From Streptomyces collinus (GTDB lineage Bacteria; Actinomycetota; Actinomycetes; Streptomycetales; Streptomycetaceae): a stretch of DNA of 64,000 bases. Below the pieces are notes generated by a model. The model ran no database searches and had not been told where the DNA came from. It saw nothing but the letters and a program-made list of their open reading frames with translations. Positions within the stretch are counted from its first letter, which is position 1. Each line of letters begins with the position of its first letter. The DNA lies in NCBI RefSeq assembly GCF_031348265.1, contig NZ_CP133771.1:5456001-5520000 (forward strand), given 5' to 3'. Below are positions 1 to 8,163 of this stretch, piece by piece. The position numbers and the translations under genes are program-made.

Positions 1-1
1 C

Positions 2-1327
2 GCCGGCATCCTCGCCGACCTGCGCCTGGACAGCCACCGCGAGCAGCTCGCCGAGCTGGGTGTCGAGCCGTTCGACCTCGTCGTCGTGAACCTCTACCCG
101 TTCCGCGAGACCGTCGCCTCCGGTGCCTCGCCCGACGAGTGCGTGGAGCAGATCGACATCGGCGGTCCCTCGATGGTCCGCGCCGCCGCCAAGAACCACC
201 CCTCGGTCGCGGTCGTCACCAGCCCGGCCCGGTACGCCGACGTGCTCAAGGCCGTCCAGGGCGGCGGCTTCGACCTCGCCACCCGCAAGCGGCTCGCCGC
301 CGAGGCCTTCCAGCACACGGCCGCCTACGACGTCGCCGTCGCCTCCTGGTTCGCCTCCTCCTACGCGCCCGTCGACGAGTCGCAGTTCCCCGACTTCCTC
401 GGCGCCACCTGGGAGCGCGAGCACACCCTGCGGTACGGCGAGAACCCGCACCAGCCCGCCGCGCTCTACGTCTCCGGCACGGGCGGCCTCGCCCAGGCCG
501 AGCAGCTGCACGGCAAGGAGATGTCGTACAACAACTACACGGACACGGACGCCGCCCGCCGCGCCGCGTACGACCACGCCGAGCCGGCCGTCGCGATCAT
601 CAAGCACGCCAATCCCTGCGGCATCGCCGTCGGCGCGGACGTCGCCGAGGCGCACCGCAAGGCGCACGCCTGTGACCCGCTGTCGGCGTTCGGCGGCGTG
701 ATCGCGGTCAACCGCCCGGTCAGCAAGGAGATGGCGGAGCAGGTCGCGGAGATCTTCACCGAGGTCATCGTCGCGCCGGACTATGAGGACGGCGCGCTGG
801 AGGCCCTCACCAAGAAGAAGAACATCCGTGTGCTGCGCTGCGCCGACGGGCCCGCCGCGCCCGTCGAGATCAAGCCCATCGACGGCGGTGCGCTGCTCCA
901 GGTCACCGACCGCCTCCAGGCCGACGGCGACGACCCGGCCAACTGGACGCTGGCGACCGGCGACGCGCTGAGCGCCGACGAGCTGGCCGAGCTGGCCTTC
1001 GCGTGGAAGGCCTGCCGCGCGGTGAAGTCCAACGCGATCCTGCTCGCCAAGGACGGTGCCTCGGTCGGCGTCGGCATGGGGCAGGTCAACCGCGTCGACT
1101 CCTGCAAGCTCGCGGTGGAGCGGGCCGGCGAGGAGCGGGCCAGGGGCTCGTACGTCGCGTCGGACGCGTTCTTCCCGTTCCCGGACAACATCGACGTCCT
1201 GGGTGCCGCGGGCGTCAAGGCCATCGTGCAGCCCGGTGGGTCGGTCCGTGACGAGCTGGTCGTGGAGGCCGCGCAGAAGGCCGGCATCACGATGTACTTC
1301 ACGGGGACGCGGCACTTCTTCCACTGA
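2..1327 (+). CDS. purH: Bifunctional AICAR transformylase/IMP cyclohydrolase (5' end outside window)
   Basis: The reading frame is open from base 2, so the start codon lies upstream and about 440 C-terminal residues are present; roughly 80 N-terminal residues of a usual 520-residue PurH are missing. It catalyses the last two steps of purine synthesis, formylating AICAR with 10-formyl-THF and closing the ring to IMP. The end of the MGS-like IMP cyclohydrolase domain (DLVVVNLYPF) is followed by the transformylase domain with the KHANPCG motif and SDAFFPFPDNID near the C-terminus. Its cofactor supply depends on FolD and GlyA, both also encoded in this window. A strong inverted repeat follows the stop codon. 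Confidence 0.97.
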   Translation, partial: AGILADLRLDSHREQLAELGVEPFDLVVVNLYPFRETVASGASPDECVEQIDIGGPSMVRAAAKNHPSVAVVTSPARYADVLKAVQGGGFDLATRKRLAAEAFQHTAAYDVAVASWFASSYAPVDESQFPDFLGATWEREHTLRYGENPHQPAALYVSGTGGLAQAEQLHGKEMSYNNYTDTDAARRAAYDHAEPAVAIIKHANPCGIAVGADVAEAHRKAHACDPLSAFGGVIAVNRPVSKEMAEQVAEIFTEVIVAPDYEDGALEALTKKKNIRVLRCADGPAAPVEIKPIDGGALLQVTDRLQADGDDPANWTLATGDALSADELAELAFAWKACRAVKSNAILLAKDGASVGVGMGQVNRVDSCKLAVERAGEERARGSYVASDAFFPFPDNIDVLGAAGVKAIVQPGGSVRDELVVEAAQKAGITMYFTGTRHFFH

Positions 1328-1338
1328 GCCGTTGACGA

Positions 1339-1374
1339 CGGAGCGGGCCGGCGGAACCCCACCGGCCCGCTCCG
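1339..1374. terminator. Bidirectional stem-loop between purH and the ALF-repeat gene
   Basis: A 13-bp perfect inverted repeat (CGGAGCGGGCCGG and its complement) with a 10-nt loop lies 12 bases after the purH stop. It also sits beyond the end of the converging ALF-repeat gene, so it can serve both. There is no clear U-tract, as is common in Streptomyces. Confidence 0.75.
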
Positions 1375-1387
1375 GCCATGTCAGGCG

Positions 1388-1972
1388 TCAGACCTCGTAC
1401 CGCCCGGTCTCCAGGAAGTACCGCAGTTCCTCCGGAGTGCCGTCGATGACGTCCTCGGCGGCCGCGCGCAGGGCCGCGCTGATGGTCGGGTCGGCCAGGA
1501 TGCGGGCGACGGCGACGCGGTCGTCCTCAGCCTGGGCGAGGCGGTGGCCGGTTTCGAGGAAGGCGCGCAGGGCTTCCGGGGTGTTGGTGTCGAGGGCTTT
1601 GGTGGCTTCGCGCTTGACGCCGCGGCCGGAGTCGGGGTCGCCGATGATGCGGACGATGGCGACGCGGTCGTCCTCGGCCTGGGCCAGGCGGTAGCCGGAC
1701 TTCAGGAACTCCCGCATGTCCTCCACGGTGCCGTCGAGCGCCTCGTTGGCCTCACGGGTGACACCGCGGCCGGTGTCCTCGTCGGCCAGGATGCGCAGGA
1801 TCGCGATCCGCAGCTCCTCCTCCGACATCTGGTCCACCGGAGTGCCGTCCGCCGGTGAGGCCGCCACCACCGCCTCGGGAGCCGTGCCGGTGGCGAAGGC
1901 CGGTGTGGTGAACAGGAGGGCGGGGGCGAGGGCGCCGGCGGCGACGAGCAGGGCACCGCGGGTGAGTCTCAT
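1388..1972 (-). CDS. Secreted ALF-repeat protein
   Basis: A 194-residue protein with an N-terminal signal peptide (basic MRLTRG, hydrophobic core, cleavage probably near TPAFA) followed by three repeats of about 43 residues of the type I..RILADEDTGRGV.REA..ALD......REFL, matching the actinobacterial ALF short repeats (PF03752 type). The function of ALF repeats is not known; they are found in exported actinobacterial proteins. I chose the ATG at 1972 because GGAGAGAGG lies 7 nt upstream; the longer in-frame TTG at 1990 falls inside that ribosome binding site. It lies downstream of, and may be transcribed with, the kinase gene. Confidence 0.85.
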   Translation of the reverse strand: MRLTRGALLVAAGALAPALLFTTPAFATGTAPEAVVAASPADGTPVDQMSEEELRIAILRILADEDTGRGVTREANEALDGTVEDMREFLKSGYRLAQAEDDRVAIVRIIGDPDSGRGVKREATKALDTNTPEALRAFLETGHRLAQAEDDRVAVARILADPTISAALRAAAEDVIDGTPEELRYFLETGRYEV

Positions 1973-2077
1973 GCGTGAACCTCTCTCCAACTGGTCGGAA
2001 TCGAGAGCATGTTCGCATGCCCCGGCCGGTTGGACCGGTCATTTACGACGGCCCCCCCGAGAGTCCTTGCGTAGGAG

Positions 2078-3643
2078 TCACTTCCGGCCCTCGGGCTCGT
2101 AGTCCTTCAAGAAGTGCGCGACGCGGTCGGCGTAGTCGCGGACGTCCGGGGGCACGCCGCCCGTCTTGTTCACCGTGCGGTACGACCTGCGGTACGCGGC
2201 GGCGACGAGGACGCGCCGGTCGCCCGGCAGGTCTCCGTGCAGGCGCGGGGCGATCCAGCAGAGGTACCGGCCCATCGCGGGGATGGACTCGGCCGGCGGG
2301 AAGGGAGGCTCGGGGACCGTCTCGCCGGGGGCGCCGTCCTCGTTCATCCACCAGCGCAGGACGCGCGGGGTCCAGCGGGCGATGCCGTACTCGTCGTTCG
2401 CGGGGTCGGAGAGGTCCGGGTCGAAGTCGCTCTCCACCTTCAGCATGGCGGCGATCAGGGCCGGGCTGACCTCCTCCTGGTCGCAGTCGTGTGCCGTCTC
2501 GACGATCAGCAGGCGGTAGGCGGGCGGCACGCCCCGGTCGGTGCGGAGCTCGGAGGCGCCGTAGGCCGCGGCCGAGACGTTCGCCGTCGCGCCGGGAGCG
2601 CTGCCGGTGCCGTCCCCTCCGGCCGAGACGCCGATGCCGTAGGCCAGCAGGGCGGCCAGGGCCGCGGCGGCCGCGGCCAGGACGGCCGCGAGGGACCCGC
2701 GGCGCGAGCGGCGGCGGGCCGAGCGCAGCGCGGACGGGCGGAAGACGCGCCGGCCCTGGCCTGCGGCCGCCGTCACACGGCGCAGCAGTGCCGCACCGCC
2801 GATGCGCTGCTGGTGCGTCCGGGTCAGACAGGCCCCCACGACCTCCCGCCAGTCGTCCGGCAGCTCCGGCGACAGGCGCAGCTGGTCGACGCCGCGGGCG
2901 TAGGCCGCCGCCGCGTCACGGCGGGCTGCCGGGGTGGCGCCGGGCAGCGGGAAGGCGCCGGCGAGCACGAGGTGGGCGAGGACGCCGAAGGCCCAGATGT
3001 CGGCGGAGGGGCGGATACGGCGGCCGCGTTCGCCGATCTCGGTCCACAGCAGCTCCGGCGGGGTGTAGTCGGGGGTGGAGAAGGCCGGCGTGTAGGCGTG
3101 GGTGCCCTCCAGCTCGGCGGCCAGGTTGAAGTCGGCCAGACGGACCGAACCGTCCGCCATCAGCAGCACGTTGGCCGGCTTCAGGTCGCCGTGCACCCAG
3201 CCGGCGTCGTGCAGTTGGGCGAGGCCCTCGGCGATCTGCGCGAGCAGTGCCGGGCCGGCCGCGGGGCGGGGCGCCGCGGCGAGCAGGGCCGACAGGGAGC
3301 CCTCGGCCTTCTCCAGGACGAGGACGGTGGCCCCGTCCAGCTCCGGACGGCCCGGGTCGTCGACCGTCAGTGTCTGGTACATCCGCACCAGCCGCGGCTG
3401 TCTCAGCCGCCGGTACAGCTCGACCTCCCGCTCGATCAGTTCGCGCAGGTGGGCCAGCCGGCGGGGCGTGGCCGTCCCGGTGGGCAGGAACTTCAGCGCG
3501 GCCGTGGGCGGCAGTTCGGTGCCGGCACCGACGCGCCGGGCCGCGTACACACTGCCGAAGGCGCCCGTCGCGATGGGCTCGCGCACCTCCCAGTCGCCGA
3601 CCCGGTAGCCCTTGGGCACGGGTACGGCGTAGGCCTCGGTCAC
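2078..3643 (-). CDS. Membrane Ser/Thr protein kinase fused to an extracytoplasmic lysozyme-like domain
   Basis: 521 residues. Residues about 15-300 form a eukaryotic-type kinase: glycine loop GAFGSVY (27-33), candidate ATP-binding lysine K51, catalytic loop HGDLKPAN (151-158) and a metal-binding loop written DFN (171-173) instead of DFG. A basic stretch and one hydrophobic segment (about 315-338) follow. The outer part (about 390-515) has IAAMLKVESDFDP and EYGIARWTP, resembling the catalytic-Glu and YG segments of lytic transglycosylase/goose-lysozyme folds. This suggests a cell-wall-facing sensor or wall enzyme coupled to phosphorylation, which is inference. GTG start; 4-nt GTGA overlap with the small upstream gene. 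Confidence 0.88.
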   Translation of the reverse strand: MTEAYAVPVPKGYRVGDWEVREPIATGAFGSVYAARRVGAGTELPPTAALKFLPTGTATPRRLAHLRELIEREVELYRRLRQPRLVRMYQTLTVDDPGRPELDGATVLVLEKAEGSLSALLAAAPRPAAGPALLAQIAEGLAQLHDAGWVHGDLKPANVLLMADGSVRLADFNLAAELEGTHAYTPAFSTPDYTPPELLWTEIGERGRRIRPSADIWAFGVLAHLVLAGAFPLPGATPAARRDAAAAYARGVDQLRLSPELPDDWREVVGACLTRTHQQRIGGAALLRRVTAAAGQGRRVFRPSALRSARRRSRRGSLAAVLAAAAAALAALLAYGIGVSAGGDGTGSAPGATANVSAAAYGASELRTDRGVPPAYRLLIVETAHDCDQEEVSPALIAAMLKVESDFDPDLSDPANDEYGIARWTPRVLRWWMNEDGAPGETVPEPPFPPAESIPAMGRYLCWIAPRLHGDLPGDRRVLVAAAYRRSYRTVNKTGGVPPDVRDYADRVAHFLKDYEPEGRK

Positions 3644-3828
3644 CGGGTCGCCCCGGCCCGGTCAGGACGGCCGAGGATCCGGAACGTGCCGTACGCGCAG
3701 GGCTCGTACGCGAAGCGCCCGTACGCGAAGCGCCCGTACGCGCGGCGTTCGCCGGGTGGGCGGGTGATGGGGGTGCGGTTTCGCTCGTCCTCCGTGGTCG
3801 GCGGAGGTACCACGATGATGCTGAACAA
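3640..3828 (-). CDS. Possible small leader protein translationally coupled to the kinase
   Basis: A 62-residue open frame (MFSIIVVPPPTTEDERNR...) starts at TTG with GGGGAGAG just upstream and ends in a GTGA overlap with the kinase start, the arrangement expected for translational coupling. The middle is made of pentapeptide repeats of the type AYGRF, encoded by a 15-bp tandem repeat. No family is recognised. It may be a real coupled small gene or the translated leader of the kinase mRNA. Confidence 0.4.
   Translation of the reverse strand: MFSIIVVPPPTTEDERNRTPITRPPGERRAYGRFAYGRFAYEPCAYGTFRILGRPDRAGATR
3691..3750. repeat. 15-bp tandem repeat, four units
   Basis: Four consecutive 15-bp units beginning GTACGCG; the middle two are identical (GTACGCGAAGCGCCC) and the outer two are degenerate. 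Read on the minus strand, each unit encodes five residues of the AYGRF type in the small coupled frame. The unit length preserves frame, so copy-number change would lengthen or shorten a peptide without a frameshift. Confidence 0.85.
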
Positions 3829-3881
3829 GGTGCTCTCCCCGTGCCTGAACAGCTACCACCGTCAGGTTAGGGCGACGCACC

Positions 3882-3919
3882 AGGGCCGTGCCCCCCTCGT
3901 ACGGGTGAGACACGGCCCT
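3882..3919 (-). terminator. Stem-loop after the conserved membrane protein gene
   Basis: Inverted repeat AGGGCCGTG ... CACGGCCCT with a loop of about 20 nt, 40 bases past the stop codon of the leftward membrane-protein gene and before the kinase unit. The loop is long, so this is a moderate-quality terminator prediction. Confidence 0.5.
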
Positions 3920-3961
3920 TGGAAGTGATTGGCGTGAACTGGTCCGGTGGACCCGGTCCGT

Positions 3962-4540
3962 TCAGTAACGGGGCCGGTTGAACCAGGCCTTGCCGTTGGC
4001 GTTGCCGACGAAGACGGCCACCAGGATGGCGAGGACCGTGTGCACCAGGCCCACGAGGAGGAACGGGTAGATGCCGAGGACCGCCGTGATGATGGCGAAG
4101 ACCAGGATGGTGATCCGGGCGCCGTTGCCGCCGTTCTTGAACTTCGTCGCCAGGACGGCGGCGAACACCAGCCAGGCCAGGCCGAAGACCACGTAGCCCC
4201 AGATCACGCCGGTCGAGTCACCGACCAGGTCCTGGAAGGCGGTGTTGTCCTTGAGGGACGCGTCGTCCTTCGCGGCGTTCAGGGCCGCGGCGGCGAAGGC
4301 GAAGATGGCGATGCCGACGACCTGCAGACCGACGATCACCCACATCATCACGCGGGCCGCGCCCACCGAGCCGGGCATCGTGGTCGGCGCGGCGGGGCCG
4401 CCGTAGGGGGAGACCGGAGGGGCCTGCGGGTAGCCGTAACCGGGAGCCTGCCCCTGGTCCTGCGGGTAGCCGTAGCCCGGCTGCTGCTGCGGCTGCCCCT
4501 GGGGAGCGCCGTAGGGGTTGTTCGGGTCGCCGTAGCTCAT
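3962..4540 (-). CDS. Pro/Gln/Tyr-rich N-terminus tetraspan membrane protein
   Basis: 192 residues. The first 55 are low-complexity cytoplasmic sequence rich in Y, G, Q and P (PGYGYPQ-type repeats), followed by about four membrane segments (near VMMWVIVGLQVVGIAIF, VIWGYVVFGLAWLVFAAV, ITILVFAIITAVLGIYPF and VHTVLAILVAVFVG). The start is the ATG preceded by GGAGGAAAG; an upstream in-frame start would add 18 residues without a better site. Function unknown. Proteins of this YGYP-tail/tetraspan kind are common in actinobacteria. Divergent from folD. Confidence 0.8.
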   Translation of the reverse strand: MSYGDPNNPYGAPQGQPQQQPGYGYPQDQGQAPGYGYPQAPPVSPYGGPAAPTTMPGSVGAARVMMWVIVGLQVVGIAIFAFAAAALNAAKDDASLKDNTAFQDLVGDSTGVIWGYVVFGLAWLVFAAVLATKFKNGGNGARITILVFAIITAVLGIYPFLLVGLVHTVLAILVAVFVGNANGKAWFNRPRY

Positions 4541-4697
4541 GGGGGACTTTCCTCCGTTGGTCCTGGTGCGGGGACGACGCGTGACATCCCGCACGGAGGA
4601 AATCTTCAGTATTGCGACCGTCCCCCCGTTGAGCTGCCCGCGGTACTTGTCCGGTCATCGTTCTTCACCACTGACCGGCTTGTCCAGCCGCATTCCC

Positions 4698-4797
4698 GAT
4701 GTGTTGTGCAAGTGCAACATCGCTGATCATGGGCGGATACGGGAGGACGGACCCCGCGGTGCCCGGATTGCGGCCGGATTGGAACCGCGGCGGGGTC
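4698..4797 (+). promoter_or_regulatory. folD upstream region with two inverted repeats
   Basis: Between the divergent membrane-protein gene and folD are a palindromic element (GATGTGTTG ... CAACATC, 4698-4721) that could be an operator, and a larger stem (GACCCCGCGGT at 4750-4760 against ACCGCGGCGGGGTC at 4784-4797, with a small bulge) ending 18 nt before the folD start. The latter may be a leader structure. I tested it against the ZTP riboswitch consensus and it does not fit. No other gene is visible in 4541-4815. Confidence 0.35.
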
Positions 4798-4815
4798 ATC
4801 CGCGAGGATGGAGCC

Positions 4816-5670
4816 ATGACCGCCCAGATTCTCGATGGCAAGGCCACCGCAGCCGCGATCAAGTCCGATCTGACCGCCCGCGTGGCGGCGCTGAAGGAGA
4901 AGGGCGTCACGCCCGGCCTCGGCACGATCCTGGTCGGGGACGACCCCGGCAGCCAGAAGTACGTCGCCGGCAAGCACCGCGACTGCGCGCAGGTGGGCAT
5001 CGCCTCCATCCAGCGCGAACTGCCCGCCACGGCGACCCAGGAGGAGATCGAGGCCGCCGTCCGCGAGCTGAACGAGGACCCGGCCTGCACCGGGTACATC
5101 GTGCAACTGCCGCTGCCCAAGGGCATCGACGAGAACCGCATCCTCGAACTGATGGACCCGGACAAGGACGCGGACGGACTGCACCCGATGAACCTGGGGC
5201 GCCTCGTCCTCAACGAGCCCGCCCCGCTGCCCTGCACCCCGAACGGCGTGCTGACGCTGCTCCGCCGCTACGGCGTGGAGATCAAGGGCGCCGAGGTCGT
5301 GGTCGTCGGGCGCGGTGTGACCATCGGCCGGCCGATGCCGCTGCTGCTGACCCGCCGCAGCGAGAACGCGACCGTGACGCAGTGCCACACCGGGACCCGC
5401 GACCTGTCGGCGCACCTCAAGCGCGCGGACATCATCGTCGCAGCGGCCGGTTCCGCCCATCTGATCCGCGCCGAGGACGTGAAGCCCGGCGCGGCCGTCC
5501 TCGACGTGGGCGTCTCACGCAGCGCCGAGGGCAAGATCGTGGGCGACGTCCACCCCGACGTCGCCGAGGTCGCCGGCTTCATCTCCCCGAACCCCGGCGG
5601 AGTCGGCCCGATGACCCGCGCCCAGCTGCTGGTGAACGTGGTCGAGGCGGCGGAGCGCAGTGTCGGCTGA
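4816..5670 (+). CDS. folD: Bifunctional methylene-THF dehydrogenase/methenyl-THF cyclohydrolase
   Basis: 284 residues, the usual FolD length. It interconverts 5,10-methylene-, methenyl- and 10-formyl-THF using NADP, supplying formyl groups for PurH. Visible motifs are KYVAGKHRDCAQVGI with the catalytic lysine, the QLPLPKGID segment and the nucleotide-binding GRGVTIGRPMPLLL. The start is the ATG of MTAQILDGK, preceded by GAGGATGGAG; the frame is open further upstream but without homology. It overlaps the next gene by 11 nt. Confidence 0.96.
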   Translation: MTAQILDGKATAAAIKSDLTARVAALKEKGVTPGLGTILVGDDPGSQKYVAGKHRDCAQVGIASIQRELPATATQEEIEAAVRELNEDPACTGYIVQLPLPKGIDENRILELMDPDKDADGLHPMNLGRLVLNEPAPLPCTPNGVLTLLRRYGVEIKGAEVVVVGRGVTIGRPMPLLLTRRSENATVTQCHTGTRDLSAHLKRADIIVAAAGSAHLIRAEDVKPGAAVLDVGVSRSAEGKIVGDVHPDVAEVAGFISPNPGGVGPMTRAQLLVNVVEAAERSVG

Positions 5671-6277
5671 GCACCGGGCCCAGAGCGGGCACAAGGCCCC
5701 GGGCGGACACGAGACCCCCGGGGGGCATGGGACGCCGGGCGGGCACGAGACACCGGGCGGGCACGAGGCCCCGGGTGGGGACGAGACCCCCGGGGGGCAT
5801 GGGACGCGGGGCGAGCACGAGGCTCCGGAGGACATGACCGTCCGGGACCCCATCAGCGCGCCCGACGCCGCGGGGCGGCCGCGGCGGGTCACCCGGCGCT
5901 TCCCGCTGTTCACCAAGGACACCGCGCGGCCCGAGGGCGGCGGCCGGGCCGCGCCCGGGGACGCTCCCGCGCCGGCGCGGCAGTGGCCCGTGCTCGCCGT
6001 GCTGGGGCTGGCCGGGGTCGGACTGCTGGTCACGGCCTTCGGCCAGTTCCGGATCGGGACGCTGCTGATCGGTGTCGCCCTGCTGGGCGGCGGCGCGATG
6101 CGCTGGCTGCTGCCGGACGTCGGCATGCTCGCCGTCCGCTCCCGCTTCACGGACATCGTCACGTACGGCGTGCTGGGCCTGGTGATCGTCATGCTGGCGC
6201 TGATGGCACAGCCGGACCCGTGGCTGCAGATCCCGTTCCTGAAGGACACCCTGCACTTCACGGTCACCAACGAGTGA
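5660..6277 (+). CDS. DUF3017 membrane protein with a His/Gly/Pro hexapeptide-repeat N-terminus
   Basis: 205 residues from a GTG start overlapping the folD end. Residues 10-57 are eight imperfect hexapeptides of the type GGHETP. The rest matches the small DUF3017 family that follows folD in Streptomyces: three hydrophobic segments (WPVLAVLGLAGVGLLV, FRIGTLLIGVALLGGGAM, IVTYGVLGLVIVMLAL). An alternative ATG at 5834 with a close GGAGG would remove the repeat region, so the repeats could be translated or could be upstream DNA. Function unknown. Confidence 0.82.
   Translation: MSAEHRAQSGHKAPGGHETPGGHGTPGGHETPGGHEAPGGDETPGGHGTRGEHEAPEDMTVRDPISAPDAAGRPRRVTRRFPLFTKDTARPEGGGRAAPGDAPAPARQWPVLAVLGLAGVGLLVTAFGQFRIGTLLIGVALLGGGAMRWLLPDVGMLAVRSRFTDIVTYGVLGLVIVMLALMAQPDPWLQIPFLKDTLHFTVTNE
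5687..5830. repeat. 18-bp tandem repeat, eight units
   Basis: Eight consecutive imperfect 18-bp units of the pattern GGCGGGCACGAGACCCCG encode the hexapeptide repeats of the DUF3017 protein. Some units are nearly identical, suggesting recent expansion. Unit length is a multiple of three. Confidence 0.85.
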
Positions 6278-6280
6278 CGG

Positions 6281-6324
6281 GACGGCGGCCCGTCCTCTCC
6301 CCCGAGGAAGGACGGGCCGCCGTC
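6281..6324 (+). terminator. Terminator of the folD-DUF3017 operon
   Basis: A 16-bp perfect inverted repeat (GACGGCGGCCCGTCCT and complement) around a 12-nt loop begins four bases after the stop codon. Confidence 0.85.
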
Positions 6325-6641
6325 ACGCACCACCCTCCTGCACGGCGAACAGCCTGTTCAACGGCTGTCAGTGCGCTGTGGCACGGAAGTGACAGTTCCG
6401 GTACGTCTCGCTTCCGATACCGCACAAAGTGGTGCGACGCCGGGGTTGGCAGGGACAATCAGGACGGTCCAGGGTGTACCGCGCGCGGTCACCATGCTCC
6501 TGTGCGCCCCCCGTCAGGGAACTGAGATCCTGACTGGGCGCATCCCTGTGGGTATCCAGAACGGGGACTCGGCCAAGGCCGCCACGCGCGGGGCGAACAG
6601 CGCGAGAAATATCAGCACGTACGGGGGGAAGAGGGGGAGCA
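6325..6641. other. Intergenic region upstream of the XRE-family gene
   Basis: No convincing gene: frames on both strands lack plausible codon bias and recognisable motifs. The stretch is less GC-rich than its surroundings and presumably holds the promoter of the XRE/DUF2690 gene, whose ribosome binding site AGAGGGGGAG sits at its right end. Confidence 0.6.
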
Positions 6642-7958
6642 ATGCCTCGTTGGAAGGCCTTGCCGGATGAGCTCGATCCGCAGATCAGGGAGTTCACCAG
6701 TCAGCTGCGCAGGCTCGTGGACCGCAGCGGTCTGAGCATCGCGTCGGTGGCGGACCGCACGGGCTACAGCAAGACGTCGTGGGAGCGTTACCTGAACGGC
6801 CGGCTGCTCGCGCCGAAGGGCGCGATCGTGGCCCTGGCCGAGGTCACCGGTACCAATCCGGTGCACCTGACCACCATGTGGGAGCTCGCCGAGCGCGCCT
6901 GGAGCCGCTCGGAGATGCGGCACGACATGACGATGGAGGCCATCCGGATATCCCAGGCGCGCGCCGCGCTCGGGGAGTTCGGCGGGCAGGACTTCACCGA
7001 CCCCTCGGCCGGCGGCAAGGCGGCCTCGGCGGGCGAGGGCAGAGCGGCCTCGGCGGGCGGAGGCAAGCCCGCCCGCCAGAGCGGCGGCACCACGGTCACG
7101 CCGGGCATCGCGGGGCCGGCCGGTGTGGCTCCGACGGTGCCGTCGCAGCCGACGGCCCCCGAGGTCCAGGACTCCAGCGGCGCGGGTGTGCGGGAGGAGA
7201 GCGGCCGGGACGCCGCGCCCGAGGTCAACTCGTGGGGGCTGGCCGGTTACCAGGGCCCGTCGCCGACGGGCAGTCGTTCCGCCGGGCCCGGTGCGGACCG
7301 GGGATCCCGGCCCGGCGCACGTCCCGGAACCTCCGCGGGATCGCCCGGCGGCCGGACTCCCGGCGCCGGCTCGTACGGCGAACCGCAGGACGCCGTCCCG
7401 GCACGGGCCGGCGGCGCGGGCGGCAGTGGTGCCGGCGGGACCCGCCGCGCCCCCTCCGCCCCCGCGGGCAAGAAGCGGACCGCGACCTTCGTCGCGGGTG
7501 TCGTGGGCGTGCTGGTGGTGATCGCCGGCGCGTTCTACCTGACCGGAGGCGGTGGCGGTGACGAGGCCAAGGGCGGCGCCAAGTCGCCCTCGCCGACCGT
7601 CAGCACCGACCCGAAGCTGCCGCCCGGTGTGAAGTGCAGCGGCGCCGACTGCACCGGCAAGGACGCGGAGGCCATGGGGTGCAGCGGTGACCTGGTGACC
7701 ACGGCCCAGAAGGCGACCGTCGGCACGACCGTCGTCGAGGTCCGCTACAGCGAGACCTGCAAGGCGGCCTGGGGGCGTATCACGCAGGCCGCACAGGGCG
7801 ACGAGGTCGAGATCAGCTCGGGCAAGGCGAAGCAGACCGGCAGCATCACCGCGGCCGGCGACACCATCGCCTACACCCCGATGGTGGCCGTGAAGGGCGC
7901 TGCCGACGCCAAGGCCTGCGCGACGCTGACGGCCGGCGGGCAGGGCTGCACCGACTAG
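6642..7958 (+). CDS. XRE-family HTH membrane protein with C-terminal DUF2690 domain
   Basis: 438 residues. Residues about 10-70 are an XRE-type helix-turn-helix (SVADRTGYSKTSWERYLNG). A long disordered Gly/Pro/Ser/Ala-rich linker (about 120-280) leads to one membrane segment (TATFVAGVVGVLVVIAGAFYL, near 290), then an outer Cys-containing DUF2690 domain (CSGADCTGKDAEAMGCSGD ... CKAAWGRI). This is a recognised Streptomyces architecture: a cytoplasmic DNA-binding domain tethered to an extracytoplasmic domain of unknown function. The four outer cysteines plus one near the C-terminus could form disulfides. ATG with a strong AGGGGGAG site. Confidence 0.9.
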   Translation: MPRWKALPDELDPQIREFTSQLRRLVDRSGLSIASVADRTGYSKTSWERYLNGRLLAPKGAIVALAEVTGTNPVHLTTMWELAERAWSRSEMRHDMTMEAIRISQARAALGEFGGQDFTDPSAGGKAASAGEGRAASAGGGKPARQSGGTTVTPGIAGPAGVAPTVPSQPTAPEVQDSSGAGVREESGRDAAPEVNSWGLAGYQGPSPTGSRSAGPGADRGSRPGARPGTSAGSPGGRTPGAGSYGEPQDAVPARAGGAGGSGAGGTRRAPSAPAGKKRTATFVAGVVGVLVVIAGAFYLTGGGGGDEAKGGAKSPSPTVSTDPKLPPGVKCSGADCTGKDAEAMGCSGDLVTTAQKATVGTTVVEVRYSETCKAAWGRITQAAQGDEVEISSGKAKQTGSITAAGDTIAYTPMVAVKGAADAKACATLTAGGQGCTD

Positions 7959-8120
7959 ACGCGCAGCGGAGCAACCGGGGCCGGGCCCGCGCCCTCACCG
8001 GCGTGGAACGCCTGTGCGGGCGGCCCGGATGAGGAATTTCCGAAGAGGAGGAATGCCCGCCCGGATCGGGGGCACGCGAACCGTACCCCCACGGGAGTCC
8101 GGCATGGTCGGTATCCCCCC

Positions 8121-8163
8121 AGGCGGCCGCCTTCGTCCTCCTCTCCCGGACGGGCGGCCGCCT
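8121..8163. terminator. Stem-loop between the XRE/DUF2690 gene and mdh
   Basis: Inverted repeat AGGCGGCCGCC ... GGCGGCCGCCT (11 bp, loop about 21 nt). It is 160 bases past the preceding stop, so it could be a terminator or part of the mdh upstream region. The rest of 7959-8349 holds no supported gene; its open frames are short and of unlikely composition. Confidence 0.5.

Noticed and set aside
4740..4815. Possible riboswitch in front of folD
   Set aside because: The stem around CCCCGCGGT was compared with the pfl/ZTP consensus found at glyA; the GACTGGCG, CCATCGGGGAGC and GCCTGGGC elements are missing.
6371..6670. A 99-codon frame in the XRE-gene upstream region
   Set aside because: No ribosome binding site, no homology that I recognise, and it overlaps the start of the clearly real XRE/DUF2690 gene.
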